From positions 1,020,322 to 1,084,321 of the forward strand of contig NZ_KB233222.1 in the NCBI RefSeq assembly GCF_000314855.2: DNA of 64,000 nucleotides, given 5' to 3'. This stretch comes from Providencia burhodogranariea DSM 19968. GTDB taxonomy: Bacteria > Pseudomonadota > Gammaproteobacteria > Enterobacterales > Enterobacteriaceae. Of this stretch, positions 48,790-57,991 are shown in pieces (position 1 is the first letter of the stretch; each line of letters opens with the position of its first letter). Under the pieces are notes generated by a model. The model worked only from the letters and a program-made list of their open reading frames with translations. It had not been told where the DNA came from and ran no database searches. Position numbers and translations under genes: made by a program.

Positions 48790-49230
48790 CTAAGCTTGTT
48801 TAGTATTGCGGGCAGTAGGAACCAGCTCTTCATAGGTAGAGAGTTCGCAATACTCACGAGTGAAACTGATATCGTCTAATTCACCAATGATTAATTCTAG
48901 AGTCGTTCTAACTGTGCAACCTTCCATCATATGGCCACCTTGCATATGGCCGTTTTCATCAGAAATTGCCAGATGTAAATGTTCACCTTTAGGATCTAAT
49001 GTACCAATGAGTGACACTATTTCATATTTACCCACTATTTCTTGAGTATCTTCACGGCCAGCAAAGCGTAGGCTTACCTGAGTTAAGCTGCCAACACATC
49101 CAGCAATAAATGCAGCCTGTAAATTATTTTGTTCAACATATTTTCGCAGTGTTGGAATAACATCTTCACCTGGGCGTAAACGAAGGGCTAGATAGCGAGC
49201 ATTCGAGGTGGGAAGTAAAGGTAAACTCAT
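48790..49230 (-). CDS. PPC/DUF296-domain protein
   Basis: A 146-aa PPC domain, the fold shared with plant AT-hook (AHL) proteins and many bacterial proteins of unknown role. Family signs are RLRPGEDVIPTLRKYVEQNN, AAFIAGCVGSLTQVSLRFAG, GEHLHLAISDENGHMQGGHM and VRTTLELIIGEL. From MSLPLLPTSNARYLALRL an AGGAT ribosome site precedes the ATG; the open frame further upstream is AT-rich run-on. It lies 36 bp before the S-component gene and is the first gene of the ECF operon, so a regulatory or metabolic link to the imported compound is likely. The GEHLHLAISD...GGHM histidines could hold a metal. Confidence 0.85.
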   Translation of the reverse strand: MSLPLLPTSNARYLALRLRPGEDVIPTLRKYVEQNNLQAAFIAGCVGSLTQVSLRFAGREDTQEIVGKYEIVSLIGTLDPKGEHLHLAISDENGHMQGGHMMEGCTVRTTLELIIGELDDISFTREYCELSTYEELVPTARNTKQA

Positions 49231-49658
49231 TCTTATTATCCTAAAATTATTAGTGAGTTGAATATGACACGGCTTATCCATTGGTAGAAATGCTGTGAAG
49301 TAATAAGTTATAGTAATTTTATATAGATTAATCTCTATTATTGTAAGTGACAATAATAGAGATATCATTGATGAAGTGTTTTCTATTGATTATTCGATTA
49401 AAATTACACGCTATTTCTATTTATCGACACGGAGTTAGTCATAAGCAAGTTATCTACTTAATAGGTAAGGAATAAATATCGATAATGGTTATTAGTCAAT
49501 TTGGCAAAATGATGTAATGTCGCTTATGAGTAACTAAAGGCGATATCTGAATAAAAATGATTAACCAAATTTTACAGACTTTAGACTTAAACTGCGATGA
49601 ACCTTGAATAGCTCAAGATACATACGAGTCACTTATTTACTCATGAAGGGGGGAGGGC
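49231..49658. promoter_or_regulatory. Divergent control region with 14-bp-arm palindrome
   Basis: This gap separates the ECF/PPC operon from ypfJ. At 49331-49363 two perfect 14-bp arms (ATCTCTATTATTGT and ACAATAATAGAGAT) flank AAGTG. It lies about 100-130 bp upstream of the PPC start and no T run follows on either strand, so it looks more like an operator or a 5'-UTR structure than a terminator. No known riboswitch was recognised in the rest. Confidence 0.55.
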
Positions 49659-50543
49659 ATGCGTTGGCAAAATCGTCGCCGTAGCGACAATATAGAAGAT
49701 AGACGATCTGATGATTCATCAAATGGTTTTGGTAGATCGAGAGGCGGAATGCGTATTCCTCTACGAGGTAAAAGTGGAGTCGTGATCCTAATAGTGATTG
49801 TTGTTGCAGGTTATTATGGTATTGATCTTACAGGTCTAGTAACTGGAGAGCCCATTGGTACAACAAACCAACAACAAACTCAAAATAGACAGCTTAGCCC
49901 ACAAGACGAACAACTTGCTGATTTTACCTCCGTGATGCTTGCCTCAACAGAGGATGTTTGGCAGTCAGAGTTTAATAAATTAGGTAAGAAGTATCAGCAA
50001 CCGACACTGGTTATTTACCGCAACGGAACGACAACGGCTTGTGGGCAAGGTAAAGCATTTATGGGACCATTTTATTGTCCCGCAGACAGTAAAGTGTATA
50101 TCGATCTCTCTTTTTATAACGATATGAAAACAAAGCTTGGTGCTGGTGGTGAATTTGCACAAGGTTATGTCGTGGCTCACGAAATTGGTCATCATGTTCA
50201 GCACTTGTTAGGTATTGAGCAACAAGTGAGAAGGCAGCAGCAAGGTATGAGTCAAAAAGATGCTAATAAGCTCTCAGTGAAATTGGAATTACAGGCTGAC
50301 TGCTTTGCTGGCGTTTGGGGATACAACATGAACAAAGAAGGTATTTTAGATGACGGTGATCTTCAATCGGCATTAAATGCCGCTCAAGCTATTGGTGATG
50401 ATAGATTACAGCAGCAAAGCCAAGGGCGAGTCATCCCAGATAGTTTTACACATGGAACTTCACAGCAGCGTTATTTTTGGTTTAAAAAAGGCTTTGAAAC
50501 AGGCGATTTAAACAGCTGTAATACGTTTACTGCTAAAAATTAG
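49659..50543 (+). CDS. ypfJ: Neutral zinc metallopeptidase YpfJ
   Basis: This membrane-anchored YpfJ-family protein of 294 aa has an Arg-rich, cytoplasmic N-terminus, one membrane helix (about 39-58, [20 protein letters not shown]) and a periplasmic zinc protease domain with [15 protein letters not shown] and [13 protein letters not shown] (third ligand). The natural substrate is not known. It is close to purC, tmcA and dapE as in E. coli. A G-rich site precedes the ATG. Confidence 0.92.
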   Translation: MRWQNRRRSDNIEDRRSDDSSNGFGRSRGGMRIPLRGKSGVVILIVIVVAGYYGIDLTGLVTGEPIGTTNQQQTQNRQLSPQDEQLADFTSVMLASTEDVWQSEFNKLGKKYQQPTLVIYRNGTTTACGQGKAFMGPFYCPADSKVYIDLSFYNDMKTKLGAGGEFAQGYVVAHEIGHHVQHLLGIEQQVRRQQQGMSQKDANKLSVKLELQADCFAGVWGYNMNKEGILDDGDLQSALNAAQAIGDDRLQQQSQGRVIPDSFTHGTSQQRYFWFKKGFETGDLNSCNTFTAKN

Positions 50544-50559
50544 AATTAAAGGTTAGATA

Positions 50560-50853
50560 ATGCAATTGAGTCATAGTGTTAGCAGTGCAATACGAACGTT
50601 TAGTTATTTTATGGCAAGTGGTTCACATTATATGCTGGAAGGTATTGATTATCTCTCTCTCTATGGCGATGAACCGAGTGCTATTGAACAGGGATATGCA
50701 ATATTTATCAATACATTGGAACTCGATAGTGATGGAAATGTATTAAATTTTATTCATGCACAAAAAAGGGCAACAGATTATATTCGAGCTTATTGTGATG
50801 CATCATTCAAAATCGAACCACCGTTTGAGGATTGGGAGATAGCATTGTATTAA
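50560..50853 (+). CDS. Small conserved-looking protein of unknown function
   Basis: The 97-aa acidic protein (MQLSHSVSSAIRTFSYFMAS to FEDWEIALY) has no signal peptide, membrane helix or motif I can name. It starts 16 bp after ypfJ on the same strand, so it may be cotranscribed. Composition is rich in Tyr, Phe and acidic residues. Its reading is open throughout, has a plausible spacing and normal codon use, so it is probably real. Confidence 0.65.
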   Translation: MQLSHSVSSAIRTFSYFMASGSHYMLEGIDYLSLYGDEPSAIEQGYAIFINTLELDSDGNVLNFIHAQKRATDYIRAYCDASFKIEPPFEDWEIALY

Positions 50854-51099
50854 GTGAACCATAAGATTAATAAAAATCAATTTATTGCTTACCTTATGCT
50901 AATCAAAATTTTCAAGTTTGTTAAGTAATAGTGGTTTTGATTTCTTTAGCAAATAAGCTGAGAGATTATTTGTAGAATATTTGAGTAATAGAAAGCGGTT
51001 AGGTTTGCTTCTTACGCAGTGAGCCAATAAGATGAGCCATAATTATTTTATTTTCGCTGATTGTGTAAGTAAGACAGCGTGTTGTACAGGGAATATGCT

Positions 51100-51552
51100 A
51101 TGAGTCAAGTCGATCCGACCTTGATAATTTTACTGGTTTTAGCTGGTCTTGGAATAATTAGTCATAATATGACAGTGACTTTAGCAATGCTATTTTTGCT
51201 AGTGGTCCGAATTACGCCATTAAATAATTATTTTCCATGGGTAGAAAAATATGGATTAACGGTTGGTATTCTCATATTAACGATAGGCGTGATGGCACCT
51301 ATCGCGAGTGGCAAAATTTCAGCACATGACGTATTAAGCTCATTTCTAAATTGGAAATCAATACTTGCTATTGTTATTGGTATTGCCGTTTCTTGGCTTG
51401 GAAGTCGTGGTGTTACATTAATGTCGCATCAGCCTTCAACGGTGGCAGGTCTACTTGTTGGTACTGTGATTGGAGTCGCCTTATTTCGCGGTGTGCCAGT
51501 TGGGCCACTTATCGCTGCGGGGATCTTATCATTATTGATTGGTAAATCTTAG
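51100..51552 (+). CDS. yeaL: DUF441 inner-membrane protein YeaL
   Basis: A 150-aa UPF0756/DUF441 protein with about four membrane segments; it matches E. coli YeaL through [47 protein letters not shown] and [20 protein letters not shown]. Role unknown. The ATG at 51100 follows AGGGAA; the frame is open seven codons further upstream. In E. coli yeaL is elsewhere, so its place beside tmcA is a local feature. Confidence 0.9.
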   Translation: MSQVDPTLIILLVLAGLGIISHNMTVTLAMLFLLVVRITPLNNYFPWVEKYGLTVGILILTIGVMAPIASGKISAHDVLSSFLNWKSILAIVIGIAVSWLGSRGVTLMSHQPSTVAGLLVGTVIGVALFRGVPVGPLIAAGILSLLIGKS

Positions 51553-51559
51553 CGAATAT

Positions 51560-53572
51560 ATGAATAATTCACTTCCTGAAATATGCGCTCAATTAAGTGA
51601 TTCTGGTTATCGACGCTTATTGGTTTTATCCGGTGAAAGCCGATGGATAGAAAATAGACTTGATTATATTCAATCAGATATTTCAGGTGACTGGCTGACG
51701 TTATCGACGACACTTACGGGAGCAATACCTGCTAATAAAGCGCATTTATTATTAGGTCGAGAGTTTTTGCATGCTATTTTTGACGCAAGAGAAGGGTTTC
51801 ATAGCGAAGCGTTAGCGATGCTGGCGGGCACATTAAAGGCGGGTAGTTTACTTATTTTATGCACGCCTCCCCAAAGTTTATGGGCACAACAACCCGATAC
51901 TGATAGTGCACGTTGGAATGAACAGCATGGCATTATTCCGACACCAAACTTTGTGCACCACCTACAACGAATTATTCAAGCACAATCTGATGTTTTAGTT
52001 TGGCAACAAAACCATAATCCACAGTTTTCACTCATGCCTGCCCCTCCGTATTGGCAGCCTCCAACAGGGATGGCCACGGTCGCTCAACAACACGCGTTAA
52101 ATCAATTATTATCCGCAAAAAAGGGTGTTTGGGGGGTAATAGCGCCACGAGGTCGTGGGAAGTCGACACTTGCGGGTATGTTAGTTAAGCAGTGGCAAGG
52201 TGAATGCTGGTGTAGCGCACCAGCTAAAGCGGCGACAGAAATTCTCGAAAGACATGTAGGTCAACCAATTACATTTTGGGCACCAGACGAATTATTACGT
52301 CATTGTAAGAATGGTGGAGAGGTTACAGCAGATTGGCTAATTATTGATGAAGCCGCTGTAATACCAACTTATATTTTACGGCAGATGATCGATTATTTTC
52401 CGCGTGTTTTATTGACGACGACAGTTGATGGCTATGAGGGAACTGGACGTGGTTTTGTTAACAAATTTTGTGCTCAACTTAATGATTTTACAGCGATTGA
52501 TTTGATTGAGCCTATTCGATGGGCAGTTAACGACCCACTAGAGAATTGGCTCAATCAGGCATTGCTGCTGCAAGAACCAGAAATGGTTAACGACAATCAT
52601 ACATCATGGCAAGTTTTACCTGTTACTCAGCTAACATTGGTGAATGACCCGATACAGCTAAATGATTTTTATGGACTTCTCACTAGTGCTCATTATCGAA
52701 CATCTCCCCTTGATTTACGCCGTTTACTCGATGCAAGCCGCCAGCAATTTATGATGGTAAAATCTGCTTCTCAGTTGATAGGAGCATTATGGATGGTTGA
52801 AGAAGGTGAATTGGATAACACACTAAGCTGGCAAATTTGGGCGGGTATTCGGCGTCCTAGAGGAAATTTAGTTGTGCAATCTCTCGCTGCTCATAGTTAT
52901 TTTCCACTTGCCTCTCAGATGAAATCGCTGCGAACCATGCGTATTGCAGTTGGCGCAGCGCATCGCCGCCAGAAGGCTGGTTTACAGTTACTTGAAGCAC
53001 AAAAACAGCAGGCAGCTTCACTAGAAATGGATTTTGTATCGGTAAGTTTTGGGTTAACCCCCGAGTTACTGAGATTTTGGCAAAAAGCAGGCTATAGGTT
53101 AATTCGAGTGGGGAGTCACTTAGAAGCGAGTAGCGGTTGCTACACAGGCATGGCTATTTTACCACTATCAGTACAAGCAAAACGCCTTTGTGAACGAGCA
53201 GAACAATTATTGTCACGAGATCTTTTTTGGCGTTGTGACCTAGATGAATTTAATTTAAATAGTAGCAATGAACAAAATTTAACCGATGAGGATTTGGTCG
53301 AATTAATTGGTTTTGGTTTTTATCGTCGAGCTTTAGCGTCGAGTAGCGCCTCAATCCAACGCTTTTTAGTTAAAAGTGAGGATGACTTAATATCATTGCG
53401 GTTGTATTTCCAACAGAAACTATCGCTGACAGAGATTTGCCAGCAATTGAAATTAACGGGTCATAAACAGTGGTTAAAACAAGCTAGGGGAGAAATTTGT
53501 GACATTATGCAGCGTGATCATCCAGAGCTTGCCATTAAAATAGAACAAAAAGTTAACGCTTCTTATCCTTAG
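51560..53572 (+). CDS. tmcA: tRNA(Met) cytidine acetyltransferase TmcA
   Basis: TmcA acetylates the wobble cytidine of elongator tRNA-Met using ATP and acetyl-CoA. At 670 aa it has the E. coli length. The helicase-like part has Walker A IAPRGRGKSTLAGM and DWLIIDEAAVIPTYILRQMI; the GNAT domain follows with MRIAVGAAHRRQKAGLQLL. The ATG is 7 bp after the yeaL stop and lacks a clear ribosome site, suggesting coupling to yeaL translation. Its end overlaps ypfN by 20 bases on the other strand. Confidence 0.94.
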   Translation: MNNSLPEICAQLSDSGYRRLLVLSGESRWIENRLDYIQSDISGDWLTLSTTLTGAIPANKAHLLLGREFLHAIFDAREGFHSEALAMLAGTLKAGSLLILCTPPQSLWAQQPDTDSARWNEQHGIIPTPNFVHHLQRIIQAQSDVLVWQQNHNPQFSLMPAPPYWQPPTGMATVAQQHALNQLLSAKKGVWGVIAPRGRGKSTLAGMLVKQWQGECWCSAPAKAATEILERHVGQPITFWAPDELLRHCKNGGEVTADWLIIDEAAVIPTYILRQMIDYFPRVLLTTTVDGYEGTGRGFVNKFCAQLNDFTAIDLIEPIRWAVNDPLENWLNQALLLQEPEMVNDNHTSWQVLPVTQLTLVNDPIQLNDFYGLLTSAHYRTSPLDLRRLLDASRQQFMMVKSASQLIGALWMVEEGELDNTLSWQIWAGIRRPRGNLVVQSLAAHSYFPLASQMKSLRTMRIAVGAAHRRQKAGLQLLEAQKQQAASLEMDFVSVSFGLTPELLRFWQKAGYRLIRVGSHLEASSGCYTGMAILPLSVQAKRLCERAEQLLSRDLFWRCDLDEFNLNSSNEQNLTDEDLVELIGFGFYRRALASSSASIQRFLVKSEDDLISLRLYFQQKLSLTEICQQLKLTGHKQWLKQARGEICDIMQRDHPELAIKIEQKVNASYP

Positions 53573-53750
53573 GCCAGTCGTCATCCTCATCCCAAAGATG
53601 GTTGTTATCTTTATGAGGTGGTATATCAGGTTTATCATCGAGAAATTTTTTATGATCGAGTCTCATCATCTCTTTAACTGAAGTCCAGATGAGGCCAACT
53701 AAGATAAGTAGGATTACCCACCAATAATCTGCTAACCAATGCATATTCAA
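53553..53750 (-). CDS. ypfN: Small membrane protein YpfN
   Basis: This 65-aa UPF0370 protein has one membrane helix (ADYWWVILLILVGLIWTSV) and an acidic Pro/Trp tail (LDHKKFLDDKPDIPPHKD, then DEDDDWPKDK), as in E. coli YpfN. Its role is unknown. Its end overlaps the tmcA 3' end convergently. In E. coli it also lies between dapE and tmcA. Confidence 0.9.
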   Translation of the reverse strand: MNMHWLADYWWVILLILVGLIWTSVKEMMRLDHKKFLDDKPDIPPHKDNNHLWDEDDDWPKDKKR

Positions 53751-53916
53751 TCTTCTTTACTTGATAATATAAGGTGACTAAAGAAGTGGAAGAAAAGTTG
53801 TCACTTTTACAGGCACATATTTAGAATCGCAATACAATGAAAATTCCGATAGGGTATGCCCCTATACGTCATTGTATCTATTTAACCATGTTTTTGCTTG
53901 AGCGAGGAGAGTCGTT

Positions 53917-54312
53917 TTGAATATAAAAAAAGGATTTTTAATCTTAGTCGGCTGGCTCGCTGTGGTATTAGCATTTTTAGGCGTTATATTGCCTGTTTTA
54001 CCAACAACACCATTCTTATTGCTAGCAGCATGGTGCTTTTCTCGTTCATCACCACGGTTTCATTATTGGTTACTCTATCGTTCATTGTTTGGTGGATATA
54101 TTCGTCACTGGCAAACTTATAAAGCACTTCCAAAAGGAATTAAACCTAAAGCCATTATTGTTATTTTAATTACTTTCTCGTTTTCCATTTGGGTAGTGGG
54201 TTTTTGGTGGTTAAAAATTGGTTTATTCGCATTATTATGTTGGTTAGTCGTTTTTATGTACCGATTACCTGTGATTGATAAATCTTTACCAAGTAAAGAT
54301 GAAGTGAGATAA
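53917..54312 (+). CDS. ybaN: DUF454 inner-membrane protein YbaN
   Basis: A 131-aa DUF454 protein: VLAFLGVILPVLPTTPFLLL and AAWCFSRSSPRFHYWLLYRS are the family core, followed by two more membrane segments. Function unknown. The start is TTG with GAGGAG 8 bases upstream, well placed; no ATG fits. Confidence 0.85.
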   Translation: MNIKKGFLILVGWLAVVLAFLGVILPVLPTTPFLLLAAWCFSRSSPRFHYWLLYRSLFGGYIRHWQTYKALPKGIKPKAIIVILITFSFSIWVVGFWWLKIGLFALLCWLVVFMYRLPVIDKSLPSKDEVR

Positions 54313-54327
54313 AACATAATAATTAAA

Positions 54328-54349
54328 AAGCGCCGCAATAGGCGCTTTC
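54328..54349. terminator. Bidirectional terminator between ybaN and ldcB
   Basis: The stem AAGCGCC / GGCGCTT with a short loop lies between convergent genes, flanked by A/T-rich DNA on the minus side and TTTCGTC on the plus side. Confidence 0.6.
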
Positions 54350-54353
54350 GTCA

Positions 54354-55022
54354 TTAATCAGGGATTTTGATATAGCGATTAAATACATATTCAAGATTAG
54401 CGAGTAACCAATCTTTACCCAGTATTTTTTCTTCATCTAATACTGTTTTGATCACTTCCGGGGTAAGTAGTTGCTCAGCTTCATGAGAAAGTGGCCAATA
54501 GCTTATATGCCATGGCTCATAAGCAACACCTGCATCTTTAGCGCTAAATGGACGATAAAAATCATATGTGGCCATATTGTCACTTATCCATTGATTGAGC
54601 TCGCTAAAATAGCCACCTGTCTCATATTCCCAAGGTTCTAATTGCAATGATTGACCTACGGGAAGTCGAAAGGGATCATAAATATCAATTTCAGTACCCC
54701 AATGATGTCGACTCGCGCCGGGTAGCGCAGACCAATGTAAAATCGCTTCACATAGCTTGCCTTCATTCAACACGCTGATATCTAACGGCTGGTTTTGATT
54801 ATCGAGAACAGCGCGTTTGCCAGCGAATTTTTCATTCCAGATTAATTGCTGACGTGAAAAATCACGAAAAGCACTGGCTGATTGCAGTTTAAAACCTGCT
54901 CTAGCAGCAGCTTGTTGCATCGCTAAAAAAGCTTTAGTGGCATTAAATTGCAAGCGATGATTTCCACCTAAAGTGACCAGATGATCGGTAGAGCGCCCTG
55001 TTAGCATTTCAATCGAAATCAT
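54354..55022 (-). CDS. M15-family D,D/L,D-carboxypeptidase (LdcB/VanY-like)
   Basis: This 222-aa peptidoglycan-trimming zinc peptidase has the M15 signature [15 protein letters not shown] (His and Asp zinc ligands) and [10 protein letters not shown] (catalytic acid and third ligand). No signal peptide is evident, so it may act in the cytoplasm on recycled muropeptides. Its start overlaps the dapE stop by 4 bases. The neighbour DapE also serves peptidoglycan precursor (DAP) supply. Confidence 0.85.
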   Translation of the reverse strand: MISIEMLTGRSTDHLVTLGGNHRLQFNATKAFLAMQQAAARAGFKLQSASAFRDFSRQQLIWNEKFAGKRAVLDNQNQPLDISVLNEGKLCEAILHWSALPGASRHHWGTEIDIYDPFRLPVGQSLQLEPWEYETGGYFSELNQWISDNMATYDFYRPFSAKDAGVAYEPWHISYWPLSHEAEQLLTPEVIKTVLDEEKILGKDWLLANLEYVFNRYIKIPD

Positions 55023-56149
55023 AGTAGTAGCAGTTCCATGATGCGTTCATAAATTTTCGCTAGTTGTTGCAGGTCTTCAACACTGACACACTCATCCACT
55101 TTGTGAATGGTAGCGTTTAAAGGGCCTAATTCGATGACTTGCGCACCCATTTGGGCGATAAAACGGCCATCAGAAGTCCCTCCGCTGGTGGATAACTCAG
55201 CGGTTCGCCCCGTTAATTCATTGATGGCTTGTACGGTGGCATCAACTAAATTACCTTTACCAGTTAAAAAAGGTTGACCTGAAAGTTCCCACTCAATTTG
55301 ATAATTAAGCTGATGGCGGGCCAACATGCTTTCGACTTGCTCGCGAATTAATGTATCCGTAACCTCGGTGCTAAACCGAAAATTAAATTGGACGAAAAAC
55401 TCACCAGGAATAACATTACTAGCTCCCGTTCCTGCATGAACATTGGCAATTTGCATACTGGTTGCAGGGAAAAATTCGTTACCTTGATCCCATTGAGTGC
55501 TAACTAACTCTTGCAAAAAAGCAGTTGCGCGATGAACAGGATTATCAGCGAGGTGTGGGTAAGCGACATGCCCTTGAGTACCTAGAATAGTTAGATCAGC
55601 AGTAATCGAACCTCGGCGACCATTTTTGATGATATCACCAAGTTGAGATTGGCTAGATGGCTCACCAACTAAGCAGTAATCTAAGCGTTCATTTCGATCC
55701 ATCAAGGCTTTGACGACTTTAACTGTACCATCTGTTGCCTTTGCCTCTTCATCAGAAGTGATTAAAAAAGCGAGTTTACCTTGGTGGCCAGGGTGTTTCT
55801 CAACGAAGCGTTCTGCGGCAATAATCATTGCAGCAACCGAGCCTTTCATATCGGCAGCACCACGACCATAAAGATGTTGATTGATGATAGTGGGGGTGAA
55901 AGGAGGCGTTTGCCATTTTGCGGGATCGCCCGCAGGAACGATATCAGTGTGGCCTGCAAATGCTAACGTTTTGCCGTCTGTGCCATGATGAGCCCAAAAA
56001 TTAAGGGTATCGCCAAATGGCATTTTTTCAACAATAAAGCCAATTTTTTCGAGACGTTCGATTAATAAAGCCTGACAGCCTTGGTCATCAGGGCTAACCG
56101 ATGGGCGAGAAATGAGTGCTTGAGCAAGTTGTATAACAGGACAATTCAT
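55019..56149 (-). CDS. dapE: Succinyl-diaminopimelate desuccinylase DapE
   Basis: DapE hydrolyses N-succinyl-L,L-DAP in lysine and DAP synthesis. Its 376 aa have the five dinuclear zinc ligands in [46 protein letters not shown] and [11 protein letters not shown]. The length equals the E. coli enzyme (375). yffB lies 14 bp upstream on the same strand, as in E. coli. Confidence 0.96.
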   Translation of the reverse strand: MNCPVIQLAQALISRPSVSPDDQGCQALLIERLEKIGFIVEKMPFGDTLNFWAHHGTDGKTLAFAGHTDIVPAGDPAKWQTPPFTPTIINQHLYGRGAADMKGSVAAMIIAAERFVEKHPGHQGKLAFLITSDEEAKATDGTVKVVKALMDRNERLDYCLVGEPSSQSQLGDIIKNGRRGSITADLTILGTQGHVAYPHLADNPVHRATAFLQELVSTQWDQGNEFFPATSMQIANVHAGTGASNVIPGEFFVQFNFRFSTEVTDTLIREQVESMLARHQLNYQIEWELSGQPFLTGKGNLVDATVQAINELTGRTAELSTSGGTSDGRFIAQMGAQVIELGPLNATIHKVDECVSVEDLQQLAKIYERIMELLLL

Positions 56150-56163
56150 CGTAATACCCTAGT

Positions 56164-56535
56164 TTATTTTGTAAATTTTTGATATTCATCAGAAGAAAAA
56201 CCAACAAGGTAGCGGTTATCTGCTGAAACTAGAACGGGGCGCTTAATCATTGCTGGCTCAGCAAGTAGCACTTTTTTAGCGCTTGCGGCATCAACGACGG
56301 CATTTTTTTCTTCATCATTCAATTTACGCCATGTCGTTCCTCTTTTATTCACTAATACTTCCCAGCCGAGCTGTGAAATGAATGTGGATAATAGTGCATC
56401 ATCAAGGCCGTCAACTCGGTAATCATGGAACTGATAACTAACATCGTTATCTTCCAAGTAGCGGCGAGCCTTTTTAATAGTGTCACAATTTTTGATGCCA
56501 TACATAATGTAAGTAGAAGAGGAGATACTAGACAT
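56164..56535 (-). CDS. yffB: ArsC/Spx-like reductase YffB
   Basis: A thioredoxin-fold protein of 123 aa of the ArsC/Spx family. The single active-site cysteine lies in YGIKNCDTIKKARRYLEDND and the arginine region is EPAMIKRPVLV. Cellular role unknown, possibly glutathione-linked. Upstream of dapE as in E. coli, probably cotranscribed. Confidence 0.9.
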   Translation of the reverse strand: MSSISSSTYIMYGIKNCDTIKKARRYLEDNDVSYQFHDYRVDGLDDALLSTFISQLGWEVLVNKRGTTWRKLNDEEKNAVVDAASAKKVLLAEPAMIKRPVLVSADNRYLVGFSSDEYQKFTK

Positions 56536-56921
56536 GAAATTTTCCTTTGATAACGGACTATTAGCCTTACATAATGCGTGAAATTTTAATCACGATCTAC
56601 CCCTTGTATTGGAAAGACTCACTTAATCTGATGATTAAGATATAATCCCTCATACCTTAGATATAGGATTTTTGGTTATGTTCAGCTCATCGAGTTACAG
56701 AGTTTAGCTATGCTCAGTCGTTTATTTTTTTTCTTCGAAATCTGAATTTAATTATTTTAGGTATGTTTTAGTTTTTATTTTAATAATTTTATTTGTTATC
56801 TATATACATACTAAATTGTTTTCCATTTTGATTGAAACGGTGGCGACCATAAGATGATTTTAATATTATTTATTTTCATATGATTTTATTAAATTAAAAT
56901 TGGTGATTATTTTAATTTGAA
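56536..56921. other. Gap between yffB and the narP-like gene
   Basis: About 386 bp of AT-rich DNA without a convincing gene; E. coli has acrD and narQ in this interval. The yffB promoter should be near 56540-56680. Confidence 0.5.
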
Positions 56922-57542
56922 TTATTTTGAGTGCATATATATCAAACTAGCTTCTAAACGAGAGCGAACGTGTAATTTTTTAAGTAGATTACGAATGTGA
57001 ACTTTTACTGTTTCTTCTGAGATAAATAATAACCTAGATATTTCTTTGTTTTTTAAGCCTGTAGCCATTTCTTGTAATATTTCAAATTCTCGACGAGTTA
57101 ATAAGGATAAAGGGTCTGGTGTTTGATGGCGATTAATTAAACAGGTATAGACTTTTTCACTAAATACATGATGCCCAGCTGCGGCTTTATGTATGCTATT
57201 CATTAGCATATCGAGATCACTGTTTTTAAGTAGATAGCCTTGCGCACCTGCATCGGTTGCACTGTATATATCTGTTTTTGATGAGGATAGTGAAAGAACA
57301 AGTAAATAGGTTTTAGTACAATGTTTACGCAATAAACGGATAGTTTCAAATGTTTTAGCCCCATAAATATGGGTATCGATTATGATTATATCAGGTTGTA
57401 ATTCATCTGCAAAATGCAATGCTTCAGAGCAATCACAGCTTTCTGCCGTGACAACAAAGTGTTTATCTGCGCTCATGAGTTGACGTAAGCCATAACGATA
57501 AATCGGGTGTTCATCAATAATCATAACGGTGTAAGTAGGCAA
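56922..57542 (-). CDS. NarL/NarP-family response regulator
   Basis: A 206-aa two-component regulator. The receiver (1-125) has acidic pair D10-E11, phospho-acceptor D56 in IIIIDTHIYG, a serine in VLSLSS in place of the usual Thr, and lysine in LLKNSD. The LuxR-type DNA-binding end is LTRREFEILQEMATGLKNKE and SEETVKVHIRNLLKKLHVRS, close to NarP. The receiver differs from NarP considerably (IDTHIYG for LDLNMKG). It lies where E. coli has narQ-acrD; no sensor kinase is in the window. NarP-type nitrate/nitrite control is possible but unproved. Confidence 0.85.
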   Translation of the reverse strand: MPTYTVMIIDEHPIYRYGLRQLMSADKHFVVTAESCDCSEALHFADELQPDIIIIDTHIYGAKTFETIRLLRKHCTKTYLLVLSLSSSKTDIYSATDAGAQGYLLKNSDLDMLMNSIHKAAAGHHVFSEKVYTCLINRHQTPDPLSLLTRREFEILQEMATGLKNKEISRLLFISEETVKVHIRNLLKKLHVRSRLEASLIYMHSK

Positions 57543-57991
57543 ATTTTAATCCTTTTATATCTATAATAATTAAATTTTATAAATTTTGATTTTAAATTAA
57601 CAATAATATATTTGAAAATAAAACTCTAAATGGTCATGATGTGTTTTTTATATGTTAGTGAGTTATGATAACAACTATTATATAAAGTGATGAGTTTTGT
57701 ATAATCAGCCTTTAGTTAATTTTTGTTATTTTTTAATAAATATTATAAAACGCATTTAATATAATTAAAATTATCAAAAGTAATTATGTTTGTATATATA
57801 ATTGTAATTTTACTCATTATTTTCCTGCTTTTGTAGCAATATTTACGGTTAAAAATTGGTGATATGAAAATCATCGTTCTTAACGTAACTAAAAGAATTT
57901 TCTGGAAATTGCCAGTACGATCATGATTTGCGTGCTTGATGTGTTTATACTGTTACAGCTTTTACCCTACATACTTTGAAAGGACTTGATG
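57543..57991. other. Gap before maeB
   Basis: Very AT-rich DNA of about 450 bp between divergent genes; it holds the promoters of the narP-like gene and maeB. No gene or known RNA was recognised. Confidence 0.5.

Noticed and set aside
56710-56745. Mini-frame MLSRLFFFFEI with four Phe in a row, like an amino-acid leader peptide
   Set aside because: No Phe-related gene follows (the next plus-strand gene, maeB, is over 1.2 kb away), there is no good ribosome site, and the Phe codons come from a T run.
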